Positions 20,647-30,596 are shown, counted from the stretch's first letter. The stretch is 64,000 bases of DNA from Edwardsiella piscicida (GCF_001896205.1 NZ_MPNU01000001.1:3463952-3527951), one strand, 5' to 3'. The notes: generated by a model not told the origin, from the sequence alone. A program made the numbers and translations.

Positions 20647-22095
20647 ATGCCGTCAGTCAACCCGGATCTCCGCAGCGCACTCAGCATGTTTGCGCGATTT
20701 TTCGACCTGATTCATCAGCCCCTCGCCATCATCGATGAGCAGGGCCGCTACGTGTACTACAACCAGGAAAGCGCAGAGCTGGACGGCTGCAGCGCAGAGT
20801 GTGCCCTGGGCCGCCATATACTGGCCGTCTACCCGCGAATGAAAGAGAGTCAGAGCACCATGCTGTGCTCACTGAAAAGCGGCGTTGAGTACGTGGGGAA
20901 CTACCAGGTGTACTACAACGCCCGTGGGCGAGCGGTCGACTATCAGCATACGACGGCGCCGCTGTACGCCCGCGACGGCAGCATGGTGGGTGCCATCGAG
21001 ATTGGCCGCGATATGTCGGGCGTACGCCGCCTGCAGGAGCAGGTCGTCGAGCTGAACCAGCGTCTTTACGCCGCACCCGACGAGGACAGCCATGCCATCA
21101 TTACCCAGGATCCGGCGACGCTGGCGCTGATCGACAAAGGAAAACGCCTGGCGCAGAGCAACGTGCCGGTGATCATCGTCGGCGAGACAGGAACCGGTAA
21201 GGAGCTGTTTTCCCGACTGATCCACCGCTGCAGCCCGCGGGCGGAGCGCCCCTTTATCGCCCTGAACTGCGGCGCCCTGCCGTCGACCCTGATCGAGAGC
21301 ACGCTGTTCGGCACCGTCAAAGGCGCCTTTACCGGCGCGGAGAACAGCAAGGGGTATCTGGAGCTGGCCGACGGCGGCACCCTGTTCCTGGATGAGCTCA
21401 ACGCCATGCCGCTGGAGATGCAGAGCAAGCTGTTGCGCTTTCTCCAGGATAAAACCTACTGGAAGCTGGGCGGCAGCCAGCAGAAACAGTCGGACGTGCG
21501 CATTGTGGCGGCGATGAACGAGGCGCCCGCCGCCCTGATAGAGCAGGGAAGGCTGCGGGCCGATCTGTTCTATCGCCTGAGCGTCGGTATGCTCGCGCTG
21601 CCGCCGCTCTCCGCGAGGCCGTCCGACATTCTGCTGCTGGCGAACCACTTCCTCACGAAATACCGCAACGACGTGGTGCACCGCATCCACGGCATCGCCA
21701 AGGCAGCCCAGGATACCCTGCTGCGCCGGCGCTGGCCCGGCAACGTACGCATGCTGGAAAACACCATCGTGCGCAGCATGATCATGCAGGATCACGACGG
21801 CCCCCTCGACTGCATCGCCTACTATGAAGAGGCGCAGAGCATGATCCCGTCGCGCGGCGCATGTCCACCGCCCCCCGTCGAGCCGCCGCCCGGCGCGTAT
21901 CCGACCGCCCAGGAAGCGGGCAATCTGGCCCAGCGGATCGCACGCTATGAGCGCGACCAGATAGTCCAGGCCCTCAACCACAGCAACGGCTGCATCGCCC
22001 AGGCGGCGCGCAGCCTGGGGCTCTCACGCACTACCCTGCAGTACAAGGTGCACAAATACGCGATCCATCTGGGGGTCATTGAGACGCTAGGCTAA
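20647..22095 (+). CDS. Sigma54-dependent activator with PAS, AAA+ and Fis-type HTH domains
   Basis: A 482-residue enhancer-binding protein. An N-terminal PAS domain (about 15-125, FDLIHQPLAIIDEQGRYVYY) is likely to sense a small molecule. The AAA+ domain (about 150-385) has Walker A GETGTGKE (179-186), the sigma54-contacting GAFTGA loop (226-231) and Walker B GGTLFLDEL. A C-terminal Fis-type helix-turn-helix follows (about 440-475, NGCIAQAARSLGLSRTTLQYK). The overall layout resembles RocR, the activator of arginine/ornithine catabolism. AAGGA lies nine bases before the ATG. It is divergent from the decarboxylase operon, which carries a perfect sigma54 promoter, so it is very likely the operon's activator. 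The ligand is unknown. Confidence 0.9.
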   Translation: MPSVNPDLRSALSMFARFFDLIHQPLAIIDEQGRYVYYNQESAELDGCSAECALGRHILAVYPRMKESQSTMLCSLKSGVEYVGNYQVYYNARGRAVDYQHTTAPLYARDGSMVGAIEIGRDMSGVRRLQEQVVELNQRLYAAPDEDSHAIITQDPATLALIDKGKRLAQSNVPVIIVGETGTGKELFSRLIHRCSPRAERPFIALNCGALPSTLIESTLFGTVKGAFTGAENSKGYLELADGGTLFLDELNAMPLEMQSKLLRFLQDKTYWKLGGSQQKQSDVRIVAAMNEAPAALIEQGRLRADLFYRLSVGMLALPPLSARPSDILLLANHFLTKYRNDVVHRIHGIAKAAQDTLLRRRWPGNVRMLENTIVRSMIMQDHDGPLDCIAYYEEAQSMIPSRGACPPPPVEPPPGAYPTAQEAGNLAQRIARYERDQIVQALNHSNGCIAQAARSLGLSRTTLQYKVHKYAIHLGVIETLG

Positions 22096-22162
22096 CGCAA
22101 AAGGGAGGTTACCGCGGGCGCCTCGCGGGACGCGCCCTGCCTCGCCGGGGGAGGCTACAGAC

Positions 22163-22191
22163 AAAAAAAAGCGGGAGCCCGCAGGCTCCCG
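22163..22191 (-). terminator. Rho-independent terminator of rraB
   Basis: CGGGAGCC (22172-22179) and GGCTCCCG (22184-22191) form a perfect stem. On the minus strand it is followed by a T-run (complement of the A-run at 22163-22170). It may also stop the convergent activator gene. Confidence 0.92.
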
Positions 22192-22218
22192 TTAGTCCGA
22201 TCGCGATCGGCGTCGATC

Positions 22219-22650
22219 TCAATGGCGACGACCGTCGTCGTCCTCATCGATCGCCTCTTCGTCGTACTCCTCGCCGTCGTCACCCTCTTCGCCGTCCGGA
22301 TCCTCAAAATAGGTTCCCCAGCCGTCGTAGCTGACGCCGTGTTTTTCCGCCAGGGCGATCAGCTGCTCGACCTGAGCATCGATGGTCTCGGCGTTCAGAC
22401 CCACTTCACTGATCACATCGCAGCACATCAGCAGGATGCCCTCTTCAACCTCCAGCTCCTCGGCGTCGGTCACTTCGTAGCCCAGCTTGAACGCCTCTAC
22501 GGCGGCCTGCTCCAGCACCTCAAAGCTCTCCGCCGACAGGTGGTGCTCAATGGTGTACAGCGCGTCCGGATCGCTGCCGTCGTCCAGCAGCTCCTCAATA
22601 ATCATGCGGGTTTCTTCACGCTGTTCTTCCAGCAGCTCTCGGTTTGCCAT
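22219..22650 (-). CDS. rraB: Ribonuclease E inhibitor RraB
   Basis: A small acidic protein that binds the RNase E degradosome scaffold and changes RNA turnover. The 143 residues match E. coli (138), with [33 protein letters not shown] and [19 protein letters not shown] conserved. The C-terminal tail is rich in Asp and Glu, as in the family. The start at 22650 ([10 protein letters not shown]) was chosen from homology, five codons inside the longest frame. It lies next to argI as in E. coli. Confidence 0.94.
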   Translation of the reverse strand: MANRELLEEQREETRMIIEELLDDGSDPDALYTIEHHLSAESFEVLEQAAVEAFKLGYEVTDAEELEVEEGILLMCCDVISEVGLNAETIDAQVEQLIALAEKHGVSYDGWGTYFEDPDGEEGDDGEEYDEEAIDEDDDGRRH

Positions 22651-22749
22651 TTCACTGATCCTCAATCGCTAAGCCTTTGGCGCATTCTCCCACAGGCGAC
22701 GGCGCCTCACCACTCAAGAAAATACAATATTTCACGCTCGGGGGTTGAA

Positions 22750-22788
22750 AATGAATTTTAATACACATAATGTGAATACAAATTCATC
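22750..22788 (+). promoter_or_regulatory. Tandem ARG boxes (ArgR operators) of argI
   Basis: TGAATACAAATTCA (22773-22786) fits the ARG box core TGAAT-WWWW-ATTCA with a single C in the W-tract. TGAATTTTAATACA (22752-22765) has one mismatch in the second half-site. The centres are 21 bases apart, the usual spacing for an ArgR hexamer. A promoter (TTGAAA at 22745-22750, CATAAT at 22766-22771) overlaps them, so arginine should repress argI. Confidence 0.88.
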
Positions 22789-22820
22789 ACAACATACCCC
22801 CACAGACGGAGATGAGCCAT

Positions 22821-23822
22821 ATGGATCAGCTTAATCAGCAGCACTTCCTGAGGTTACTGGATTTCACCCCGCAGCAAATTGCATATCTACTCAATCTGGC
22901 TACCGAGCTGAAGCAGGCCAAAAAACAGGGATGCGAACGCCCTCGTCTGCGGGGAAAAAACATCGCGCTGATCTTTGAAAAGGACTCCACCCGCACCCGC
23001 TGCTCCTTTGAGGTGGCCGCCTACGATCAGGGCGCCCACGTCACCTACCTCGGCCCCAGCGGCAGCCAGATAGGCCATAAAGAGTCGATCAAGGACAGCG
23101 CGCGGGTGCTCGGCAGGCTGTATGACGCCATCCAATACCGCGGCTTTGGTCAGCAGGTGGTGGAAACCCTGGCGCACTACGCCGGTGTCCCGGTGTGGAA
23201 CGGCCTGACCGATGAGTTTCACCCCACGCAGATCTTGGCGGACTTCCTCACCATGGGCGAACACTGCGCCAAGCCCCTTTCCGCCATGAAGCTGGCCTAT
23301 CTGGGCGATGCGCGCAATAACATGGGCAACTCACTGCTGGAGGGCGCCGCGCTGATGGGGATGGAGCTGCGCCTGGTCGCGCCCAAGGCCTACTGGCCGG
23401 AGGCCGAGCTGATCGCCCAGTGCCAGGCCATCGCGCAGCAGACCGGAGCGAAGCTGGTGCTGACGGAGGACGTCGCCGAAGGGGTACAGGGCGCCGACTT
23501 CCTGTATACCGATGTGTGGGTCTCCATGGGCGAGCCCAAATCGGTCTGGCAAGAGCGCATTACCCAGCTGCTGCCGTATCAGGTCAACATGCAAACGCTA
23601 CAGCTGAGCGGCAACCCGCAGGTAAAATTCCTGCACTGCCTGCCCGCCTTCCACGACGAGATGACCGGCGTAGGCCAGCAGATGGCCGAGCAATATGGGC
23701 TGCACGGCGGGATTGAGGTGACCGATGAGGTGTTTGAATCGCCCCACAGCATCGTCTTCGATCAGGCGGAAAACCGCCTGCATACCATCAAGGCGGTGAT
23801 GGTGGCGACCCTGGGCGAATAA
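22821..23822 (+). CDS. argI: Ornithine carbamoyltransferase ArgI
   Basis: Condenses ornithine and carbamoyl phosphate to citrulline in arginine synthesis. The 333 residues match E. coli ArgI (334). The carbamoyl-phosphate motif STRTR ([11 protein letters not shown]), the HPTQ motif ([12 protein letters not shown]) and the ornithine-side HCLPAFHDE are present. The start at 22821 ([15 protein letters not shown]) aligns exactly with E. coli and has GGAG nine bases upstream. The ATG at 22812 abuts that site. ARG boxes overlap the promoter. It competes for ornithine with the neighbouring D-ornithine-type decarboxylase module, which may be chance. Confidence 0.95.
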   Translation: MDQLNQQHFLRLLDFTPQQIAYLLNLATELKQAKKQGCERPRLRGKNIALIFEKDSTRTRCSFEVAAYDQGAHVTYLGPSGSQIGHKESIKDSARVLGRLYDAIQYRGFGQQVVETLAHYAGVPVWNGLTDEFHPTQILADFLTMGEHCAKPLSAMKLAYLGDARNNMGNSLLEGAALMGMELRLVAPKAYWPEAELIAQCQAIAQQTGAKLVLTEDVAEGVQGADFLYTDVWVSMGEPKSVWQERITQLLPYQVNMQTLQLSGNPQVKFLHCLPAFHDEMTGVGQQMAEQYGLHGGIEVTDEVFESPHSIVFDQAENRLHTIKAVMVATLGE

Positions 23823-23825
23823 CGG

Positions 23826-23889
23826 CGCGCGGCGTCAGAGACCGTGCGCCGCGCGAGCCAGCGGTCACCGCCGCTGGCCGCCGTGACCG

Positions 23890-23891
<2 letters not shown>
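23826..23891. terminator. Two consecutive hairpins between convergent argI and tabA
   Basis: CGCGCGGCG (23826-23834) pairs with CGCCGCGCG (23847-23855). AGCGGTCAC (23860-23868) pairs with GTGACCGCT (23883-23891). Both stems are perfect 9-mers, but neither has a T-run. The second touches the tabA stop codon. They probably act together as a weak bidirectional terminator or an RNA 3' end. Confidence 0.55.
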
Positions 23892-24378
<487 letters not shown>

Positions 24379-24468
24379 TCATTCCCTTGTTTATAAAACT
24401 GCGTTTTATTTTAACCAGGAGACGACGACGTAACTGCGCCGTTCGCCACATTTATGGCAGGGGCGTCA

Positions 24469-24502
24469 GAAAGAAAAAAAGGTCCCGGCGCAGGCCGGGA
24501 CC
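24469..24502 (-). terminator. Rho-independent terminator of glpABC
   Basis: GGTCCCGGC (24481-24489) and GCCGGGACC (24494-24502) form a perfect 9-bp stem. It is followed on the minus strand by TTTTTTTCTTTC. It lies about 90 bases past the glpC stop codon. Confidence 0.92.
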
Positions 24503-24590
24503 CAACAGGGACACTCACTCTAACAGGCAGTAATAACAAGAAAAGCACGATGATACAGAGCGGCCCCGTCACCGACGGGGCGCCGATAGG

Positions 24591-25790
24591 CTACGCCAGC
24601 GCCTGGGCCAGCAGGGAGATCGGATGTTCGCAGCGCTTGCTGGTGGACATTTCGATCTGCCATTTACAGGTTTCACAGTCGGTGACCACCAGATCCACGC
24701 CGCTGGCTTCGATCTGGCGGAACAGCCCGGCGCCGATGCCCTGTGCGGTCTCATAGTTCTCCTTCTTGAAACCGTAGGTCCCGGCGATACCGCAGCACTG
24801 CGAGTCCAGAATAATAAGCTCTACGCCCGGGATCATCTGCAGCAGCGCCAGGGTATAGGGCGCCCAACCCATCCGCTCCATATGGCACGGCGTATGGTAG
24901 GCGATCTTCAGGTTCAGCGGCTTCAGGGGCAGCGTGCGTCCGCCGTCGAGCAAACGGTAGAGATGGCGGGTCGCCAGCTCGACCCGATCGCGCACCGGCG
25001 TGGTATCGATATCCAGCACGTGCGGGTACTCGTCGCGCAGCATAAAGGTGCAGCTTGAGGAGGTCGCCACCACCGGCAGCCCCTTCTCCAGCACCGCCTC
25101 GCTCAGGGAGTCGGCGTTCACCCGCGCCTGTTTCTTGGCCTGATCGATAAAGCCGTTGGCCACCAGCGGTACGCCGCAGCACTTCTCACGCGACAGCAGC
25201 TGTACCCCGATATCCATGGCGTTAAACACCCGTACCAGATCCTTACCCAGCTGCGGATGGTTGTAGTTCACGTAGCAGCCGTGGAAGAACGCCACCTGCT
25301 CACTAAAGCGCGCCTGCTCCGCGCTCTGCTTGCGCATCCAGCTGCGGAAGGTGCCATGAGAGTATTTAGGCAGTTCGCGGCGGTGGTCGATCTTCAGCGC
25401 CTTATCCAGCAGCTGACGCACCGGCTTCAGGCCGGTGGTGGCGTTGATCAGCGGCGCAAACGGCGTAGAGAGGGTGCCCATCAGATCGGTATGGCTGAGG
25501 ATGGCGTCGCGCAGCTTGGGCTTATGGTTACCGTACTGATTCTTGGCGCGCAGAATGATGTCGCCGATCTTCACGTCGGACGGACAGGCCACTTCGCAGC
25601 GCTTGCAGTTGGTACAGTACTTCAGCGCCTCATCGTACAGCTGTGGATCCTTCAGGCGCAGACGCTCCCCGTCCGGGCCCGCCTGTTTTGGACCGGGATA
25701 GGCCGGATTCACCTTGGCGACCGGGCAATAGGTGGTGCACACGGTGCACTTGATACATTGTTCAAAGCTGTTATCAGCAGGCAGGCTCAT
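24591..25790 (-). CDS. glpC: Anaerobic glycerol-3-phosphate dehydrogenase subunit C
   Basis: The iron-sulphur membrane-anchoring subunit that passes electrons from GlpAB to menaquinone during anaerobic growth on glycerol-3-phosphate. Two [4Fe-4S] motifs lie near the N terminus (CIKCTVCTTYCP and CTNCKRCEVACP). Two CCG domains follow (EKCCGVPLVANG and SQCCGIAGTYGF). The 399 residues match E. coli (396). The ATG at 25790 overlaps the glpB stop codon (TAATG). Confidence 0.96.
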   Translation of the reverse strand: MSLPADNSFEQCIKCTVCTTYCPVAKVNPAYPGPKQAGPDGERLRLKDPQLYDEALKYCTNCKRCEVACPSDVKIGDIILRAKNQYGNHKPKLRDAILSHTDLMGTLSTPFAPLINATTGLKPVRQLLDKALKIDHRRELPKYSHGTFRSWMRKQSAEQARFSEQVAFFHGCYVNYNHPQLGKDLVRVFNAMDIGVQLLSREKCCGVPLVANGFIDQAKKQARVNADSLSEAVLEKGLPVVATSSSCTFMLRDEYPHVLDIDTTPVRDRVELATRHLYRLLDGGRTLPLKPLNLKIAYHTPCHMERMGWAPYTLALLQMIPGVELIILDSQCCGIAGTYGFKKENYETAQGIGAGLFRQIEASGVDLVVTDCETCKWQIEMSTSKRCEHPISLLAQALA

Positions 25791-27052
25791 TACGCGTCCT
25801 CCGCCAGAATCTGTTGCGCGGCGTGCAGGGCGGTGAGCAGGGAAACCCCGGCGCCGCAGCCCTGATGGATCGGATCATAGCCGCCCAGCACGGCGCCGGC
25901 GGCATACAGGTTATTAACGACGGCGCCGTTGACGGCGGCACGCTGCTCGGCGTCGCCGCGCACCCCGAACTGCAGGTACGGCTGCGGCGCGAACATCGAC
26001 TCGCTGCACCAGTCACTGCGATCGGCGGCCGAGATGACGTCCAGCCCGAACACCGGCTCACGCACGCCGCCGAAGTCGGCGCGCAGCCCGTTGCTGAAGA
26101 AGCTGCCGCTGGCCAACACCACATGACGCGGACGCAGCGGAATATCGCCGTGATTGCGGGTGTACACACGGGCCACGCGGTTATTCTCATACTCCGCGCG
26201 CAGCACCGTATCCCCCGGCATGATCAGGCCGCCCAGCGCCTGAAAACGACGGCGCAGCTGCTGGTGAATATGGATCCCCAGCACCGACGGCGGCAGGGTC
26301 GGCAGCAGCATCAGCGGGCGAGCGACCGCCGCACGCAGCTGCGCCAGCGCATCGTCGCAGTCCACGCCGACGCAGGCGGGCATCAGGATGGCATCCGCCT
26401 GCGCCCCATGACGATTCAGCTCCTCGGCCAGCAGGCGGCGGTTCTCCGCCACGTCGAGCACCCGCGCAATGTTGACCGCGCGGAACTCGCTGGGGTTGCC
26501 GCGCAGGCGATCCAGCGCCGGCAGCGTCAGCTCGACCACCTCGCACTCGGCTCCCTGCTCCTGCAGAGAGCTGGCCACCAGCTGCGGCTGAAAATCGAGA
26601 AACCCTTCGATACCGGCCACCAGGATACGCCGCCACGGCAGCGCGGCGTCCACGTCGCTCACCGGCACCTCATGCGGGCTCAGCCAGGTCAGACGGCGGG
26701 TGCCCAGGGGGGTGACCCGCAGGTGGTTACGCTGATGGTCGCCCACCAGCGCGAGTCCGCTGCGCTCCAGCAGGCGCTCGGCCTCAACGGCGTAGCGGGA
26801 AAATCGCTCGGTGCCCATCAGGCTATAGGGGTGCTGCGGCGCCTGGCGCTGCAGCTCATCAATCGCCGCGCGCGGCGCGGTAACCGGCGTTCCGTCCGGC
26901 AGGCGCGACAGCAGATCAAAGGAGCCGGAGGAGAAGTGCAGCGCACTCTGCCCGGCGCTGACGATAGCGCAGCGCTGCCCGGCCTCGGCCAGGCGAATGC
27001 CGCAGGCCAGTCCGGCCAGGCCGCCGCCGATCATGAGGGTATCAAATTTCAT
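25790..27052 (-). CDS. glpB: Anaerobic glycerol-3-phosphate dehydrogenase subunit B
   Basis: A flavoprotein subunit of the GlpABC complex. The FAD-binding GxGxxG sequence is IGGGLAGLACGIRLAEAG at the extreme N terminus, which fixes the start at 27052 (MKFDTLMIGGG). The longest frame runs 30 codons further upstream into glpA. The 420 residues match E. coli (419). The gene overlaps the glpA end by 11 bases and is coupled to glpC downstream. Confidence 0.95.
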   Translation of the reverse strand: MKFDTLMIGGGLAGLACGIRLAEAGQRCAIVSAGQSALHFSSGSFDLLSRLPDGTPVTAPRAAIDELQRQAPQHPYSLMGTERFSRYAVEAERLLERSGLALVGDHQRNHLRVTPLGTRRLTWLSPHEVPVSDVDAALPWRRILVAGIEGFLDFQPQLVASSLQEQGAECEVVELTLPALDRLRGNPSEFRAVNIARVLDVAENRRLLAEELNRHGAQADAILMPACVGVDCDDALAQLRAAVARPLMLLPTLPPSVLGIHIHQQLRRRFQALGGLIMPGDTVLRAEYENNRVARVYTRNHGDIPLRPRHVVLASGSFFSNGLRADFGGVREPVFGLDVISAADRSDWCSESMFAPQPYLQFGVRGDAEQRAAVNGAVVNNLYAAGAVLGGYDPIHQGCGAGVSLLTALHAAQQILAEDA

Positions 27053-28691
27053 CGTCGCTCTCCCCGCGCTGCGGCAGCGCGGCGTCCATCCCGCACAGCC
27101 CTTGGTAAACCCAACTGGTAAATTCGCTTTCGCGCAGTGCATCGCCCCAGGCGATCGGACGGATCCCCTTCCAGCGTTCGTTCAAGAAGTGGGACAGCTG
27201 ATCGATAGACTGCTGCGGCGTGGTGACCTTAAATCGGTTCAGCAATCCGGCCGCGCGGCAGGCGCACAGCTCGCCCTGACAGGTGCCCATCCCCACGCGG
27301 GTGCGACGGCGCAGATCCACCAGGTTATTCACCGTCAGCGAATCCACCGCATAGCGCACCTCGCCGGCGGTCACCGCCTCGCATTCGCACACCAGGCTAC
27401 TATTGAGGCGATCGCCGTTCAGCAGGCGATCGGCGCGATCGCCGTGGCGGTAAACCGCCGAGCCGCGGATCGGCGCCGGCAGCGAAACCACCTTGCGCAG
27501 CGTCTCTTCAGCCGACTGCTCAGAGCCGGGCAGCGGCTCGCTGGCGGTGGTACAGGGGGTGGAGACGCCCAGCTTTTCACAGACCTTATCGGTGGCCCAC
27601 TCGGCCATCAGGCGATAGGTCATCAGCTTACCGCCGGTAATGGTGATAAAGCCCTCCAGCCCGTCGCGCGCCGCGTGATCCAGCAGCACGATACCGCGGC
27701 TGACGTTACGCCCGCTCGGATCGTCGTCGCTGGCCACCAGCGGACGCACCCCGGCGTAGGCGCGCAGAATACGGGTCGCCGCCAGCTTGGGCGCCAGCTT
27801 CTCCCCTTCACGGATCAGGACATCCACCTCCTGCGGCGTGACGATCATGTTGTCTATCTGATCATAATCGACGTGGGTCGAGGTGGTGCCGATCAGCGAG
27901 ATGGTATCGCCCGGCACCAGAATATCGGCGTCCGCCGGCTTGCGGCAGCGGTTGATCACCATGTTGTTGATACGGTGGCCCAGGATCAGCAGCGCCCCTT
28001 TGGCCGGGAACATCTTGATACGCAGATCGGCATACTCGGCGATGTGCTGCCCCCAGATCCCGGCAGCGTTTACCACGATCTGTGCGTGAATGTCGTAGCG
28101 CTGGCGCGATTTATGGTCGAGAACGCGCACGCCGGTCACCCGATCGCCCTGGCGCAGCAGTCCGCACACCTCATGATAGGTCAGCGCCTGGGCGCCGTGC
28201 TCACGCGCATCCAGCATGTTGGCCGCCGTCAGACGGAAAGGATCGACGGTGCCGTCCGGCACGCGCACCGCGCCCAGTAGAGCCGGGTTGGCGGCAGGCT
28301 CCAGGCGCAGCGCCTCGGCCGGGTCGATGGCTTCGGCATCGATACCCGCGGCGCGGCAGGCTTCAATAAAGCGCGGCTGATAGGCCAGATCGTCTTCCGG
28401 CAGCGTGATGAACAGTCCGTCGGTGCGCTCGACGCAGTGGCGGGCGATGCGCTTAAGAATACGGTTCTCTTCAATACATTCGCGCGCGGACTCACCGTCG
28501 GTCACCGCATAACGGGCGCCGCTGTGCAGCAAACCATGGTTACGGCCGGTCGCGCCGGTGGCGATGTCGTGGCGCTCCAGCAGAATGCAACGCAGGCCGC
28601 GGCGCGCGCAGTCACGGGCGATGCCGGCGCCGGTGGCGCCGCCGCCGATAATGACGACGTCAGTTTCCTGTGATGCGGGGCTCTGTAACAT
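27042..28691 (-). CDS. glpA: Anaerobic glycerol-3-phosphate dehydrogenase subunit A
   Basis: The catalytic FAD subunit, oxidising glycerol-3-phosphate to dihydroxyacetone phosphate. The FAD motif is VIIGGGATGAGIARDCARRG. A C-terminal BFD-like [2Fe-2S] domain has CECEAVT and CQGELCACR. The start at 28691 (MLQSPASQETDVV) was chosen from homology, giving 549 residues against 542 in E. coli. The longer frame adds 46 hydrophobic, unconserved residues. It heads glpABC and is divergent from glpTQ. Confidence 0.95.
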   Translation of the reverse strand: MLQSPASQETDVVIIGGGATGAGIARDCARRGLRCILLERHDIATGATGRNHGLLHSGARYAVTDGESARECIEENRILKRIARHCVERTDGLFITLPEDDLAYQPRFIEACRAAGIDAEAIDPAEALRLEPAANPALLGAVRVPDGTVDPFRLTAANMLDAREHGAQALTYHEVCGLLRQGDRVTGVRVLDHKSRQRYDIHAQIVVNAAGIWGQHIAEYADLRIKMFPAKGALLILGHRINNMVINRCRKPADADILVPGDTISLIGTTSTHVDYDQIDNMIVTPQEVDVLIREGEKLAPKLAATRILRAYAGVRPLVASDDDPSGRNVSRGIVLLDHAARDGLEGFITITGGKLMTYRLMAEWATDKVCEKLGVSTPCTTASEPLPGSEQSAEETLRKVVSLPAPIRGSAVYRHGDRADRLLNGDRLNSSLVCECEAVTAGEVRYAVDSLTVNNLVDLRRRTRVGMGTCQGELCACRAAGLLNRFKVTTPQQSIDQLSHFLNERWKGIRPIAWGDALRESEFTSWVYQGLCGMDAALPQRGESDDEI

Positions 28692-29115
28692 GAGTGGCTC
28701 CCAAGCCAAATGAGTAGTAATGACGCTAGTAGGCCATAGTGCGGCGATAAAATGTTTGATAAGGAGCAAATACGCGCACAAAACGAAAATAACCAGACCA
28801 CAAAAGCTCATCAATGTGATCAAAATCACTCTACAGACACGCTTTAATCATACAAATAACCGTTGTTTTTTACTCAATCGGTTAATTTGTATATCAAATT
28901 CATAAAACTGTAACAATATGAGCGATCTCTCACAGTATCGACGCTCGCAATTGCCTATCCTGCGCTCGAAAATGAAAACAGACGGTATATCCACTCGCCC
29001 CCTACGCCGGTGGATGTGCGTCTTTTCTCTTGATAAGCATAGGGTGTGCCTTAACCGCATTCACTGGGGAAGCGGATTGAGACAGTACAAACAATAACAG
29101 TCATCGGAGATATTT
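28692..29115. other. Control region between divergent glpABC and glpTQ
   Basis: 424 AT-rich bases without a gene. In E. coli this region binds GlpR, CRP, FNR and ArcA. A CRP-like site is listed separately. An inverted repeat AATTTG-TATAT-CAAATT lies at 28884-28900. Several GCTCG/CGAGC elements between 28917 and 28970 could be diverged GlpR half-sites, but I could not build a convincing operator. Confidence 0.65.
28813..28832. promoter_or_regulatory. CRP-binding site in the glpA-glpT control region
   Basis: TGTGA (28815-28819), six bases, then TCACT (28826-28830), matches the CRP consensus TGTGA-N6-TCACA with one mismatch. The inner GATCAAAATC also has some FNR-like symmetry. It lies 122 bases upstream of the glpA start. 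Confidence 0.72.
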
Positions 29116-30468
29116 ATGTTAAGCATGTTTAAGCCCGCGGCGCATAAACCGCGGCTGCCGGATGCGCAGGTAGACCCGACCTACCGCCGCCTGCGCTGGC
29201 AGATTTTTATGGGGATTTTCTTTGGCTATGCCGCTTACTATCTGGTGCGTAAAAACTTCACCCTCGCGATGCCTTATCTGGTCGAGCAAGGGTTCTCGCG
29301 CGGCGATCTCGGCTTTGCCCTCTCCGGCATCTCCATCGCCTACGGCTTCTCCAAGTTCATCATGGGCTCCGTCTCTGACCGCTCCAACCCGCGCGTCTTC
29401 CTGCCGGCCGGTCTGATCCTGGCCGCCGTCGTCATGCTGGTGATGGGCTTCGTGCCGTGGGCAACCTCCAGCATCATGACCATGTTCGTGCTGCTGTTCC
29501 TGTGCGGCTGGTTCCAGGGCATGGGGTGGCCGCCGTGTGGCCGTACCATGGTGCACTGGTGGTCGCAGAAGGAGCGCGGCAGTATCGTATCGGTATGGAA
29601 CTGCGCCCATAACGTGGGCGGGGGGCTGCCGCCGCTGCTGTTCCTGCTGGGGATGGCCTGGTTCAACGACTGGCACGCCGCGCTGTACATGCCGGCCTTC
29701 GCCGCCATTCTGGTCGCCCTGTTCGCCTTTGGCATGATGCGCGATACCCCGCAGTCCTGCGGCCTGCCGCCTATCGAAGAGTATAAGAACGACTATCCAG
29801 ACGACTACTCCGACAAGGCAGAGCAAGAGCTGACCGCCAAGCAGATTTTCATGCAGTATGTCTTCCCCAACAAGCTGCTGTGGTACATCGCCATCGCCAA
29901 CGTGTTCGTCTATCTGCTGCGCTATGGCATCCTGGACTGGTCACCGACCTACCTGAAAGAGGTGAAGCACTTCGCGCTGGATAAGTCCTCCTGGGCCTAC
30001 TTCCTGTATGAGTACGCGGGTATCCCCGGCACCCTGATCTGCGGCTGGATGTCTGACAAGGTCTTCCGCGGCAACCGCGGCGCCACCGGCGTGTTCTTCA
30101 TGACCCTGGTGACCATTGCCACCATCGTTTACTGGCTCAACCCGGCGGGCAACCCCAACGTCGATATGGCCTGTATGATCATCATCGGCTTCCTGATCTA
30201 CGGTCCGGTCATGCTGATCGGCCTGCACGCCCTGGAGCTGGCGCCGAAGAAAGCGGCCGGTACCGCGGCGGGCTTCACCGGCCTGTTCGGTTACCTGGGC
30301 GGCTCCGTGGCGGCCAGCGCCATCGTCGGCTACACCGTTGACTACTTTGGCTGGGACGGCGGCTTTATGGTGATGATCGGCGGCAGCATCCTCGCCGTGG
30401 TTCTGCTGTTGGTCGTGATGATCAACGAAACCAAACACCACCGCGATCTGGAAGCCAAGAGAGGCTGA
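29116..30468 (+). CDS. glpT: Glycerol-3-phosphate:phosphate antiporter GlpT
   Basis: A major-facilitator antiporter that takes up glycerol-3-phosphate in exchange for phosphate. The 450 residues with 12 membrane segments match E. coli (452). The N-terminal segment [20 protein letters not shown] contains the substrate-binding Arg region. SDRSNPR forms the A-motif loop and [13 protein letters not shown] the conserved helix 4 run. It is the first gene of glpTQ; glpQ follows after 128 bases. Confidence 0.97.
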   Translation: MLSMFKPAAHKPRLPDAQVDPTYRRLRWQIFMGIFFGYAAYYLVRKNFTLAMPYLVEQGFSRGDLGFALSGISIAYGFSKFIMGSVSDRSNPRVFLPAGLILAAVVMLVMGFVPWATSSIMTMFVLLFLCGWFQGMGWPPCGRTMVHWWSQKERGSIVSVWNCAHNVGGGLPPLLFLLGMAWFNDWHAALYMPAFAAILVALFAFGMMRDTPQSCGLPPIEEYKNDYPDDYSDKAEQELTAKQIFMQYVFPNKLLWYIAIANVFVYLLRYGILDWSPTYLKEVKHFALDKSSWAYFLYEYAGIPGTLICGWMSDKVFRGNRGATGVFFMTLVTIATIVYWLNPAGNPNVDMACMIIIGFLIYGPVMLIGLHALELAPKKAAGTAAGFTGLFGYLGGSVAASAIVGYTVDYFGWDGGFMVMIGGSILAVVLLLVVMINETKHHRDLEAKRG

Positions 30469-30596
30469 TAGCACGCGATTGCGGCGGCGCCCTGCGCGCT
30501 GCCGCCGTTGAACCAAGGCTGTGCCGCTCACCCGGGGTGCGGCCTTTTCTTTACCCCTACGCAGCGTAAAAAAACACCAAAAACAAGGATAATCCT

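Noticed and set aside
25814-28280. Long plus-strand frames antisense to glpB and glpA
   Set aside because: They are mirror frames of the two flavoprotein genes, with His/Gln/Arg-rich translations and no domains.
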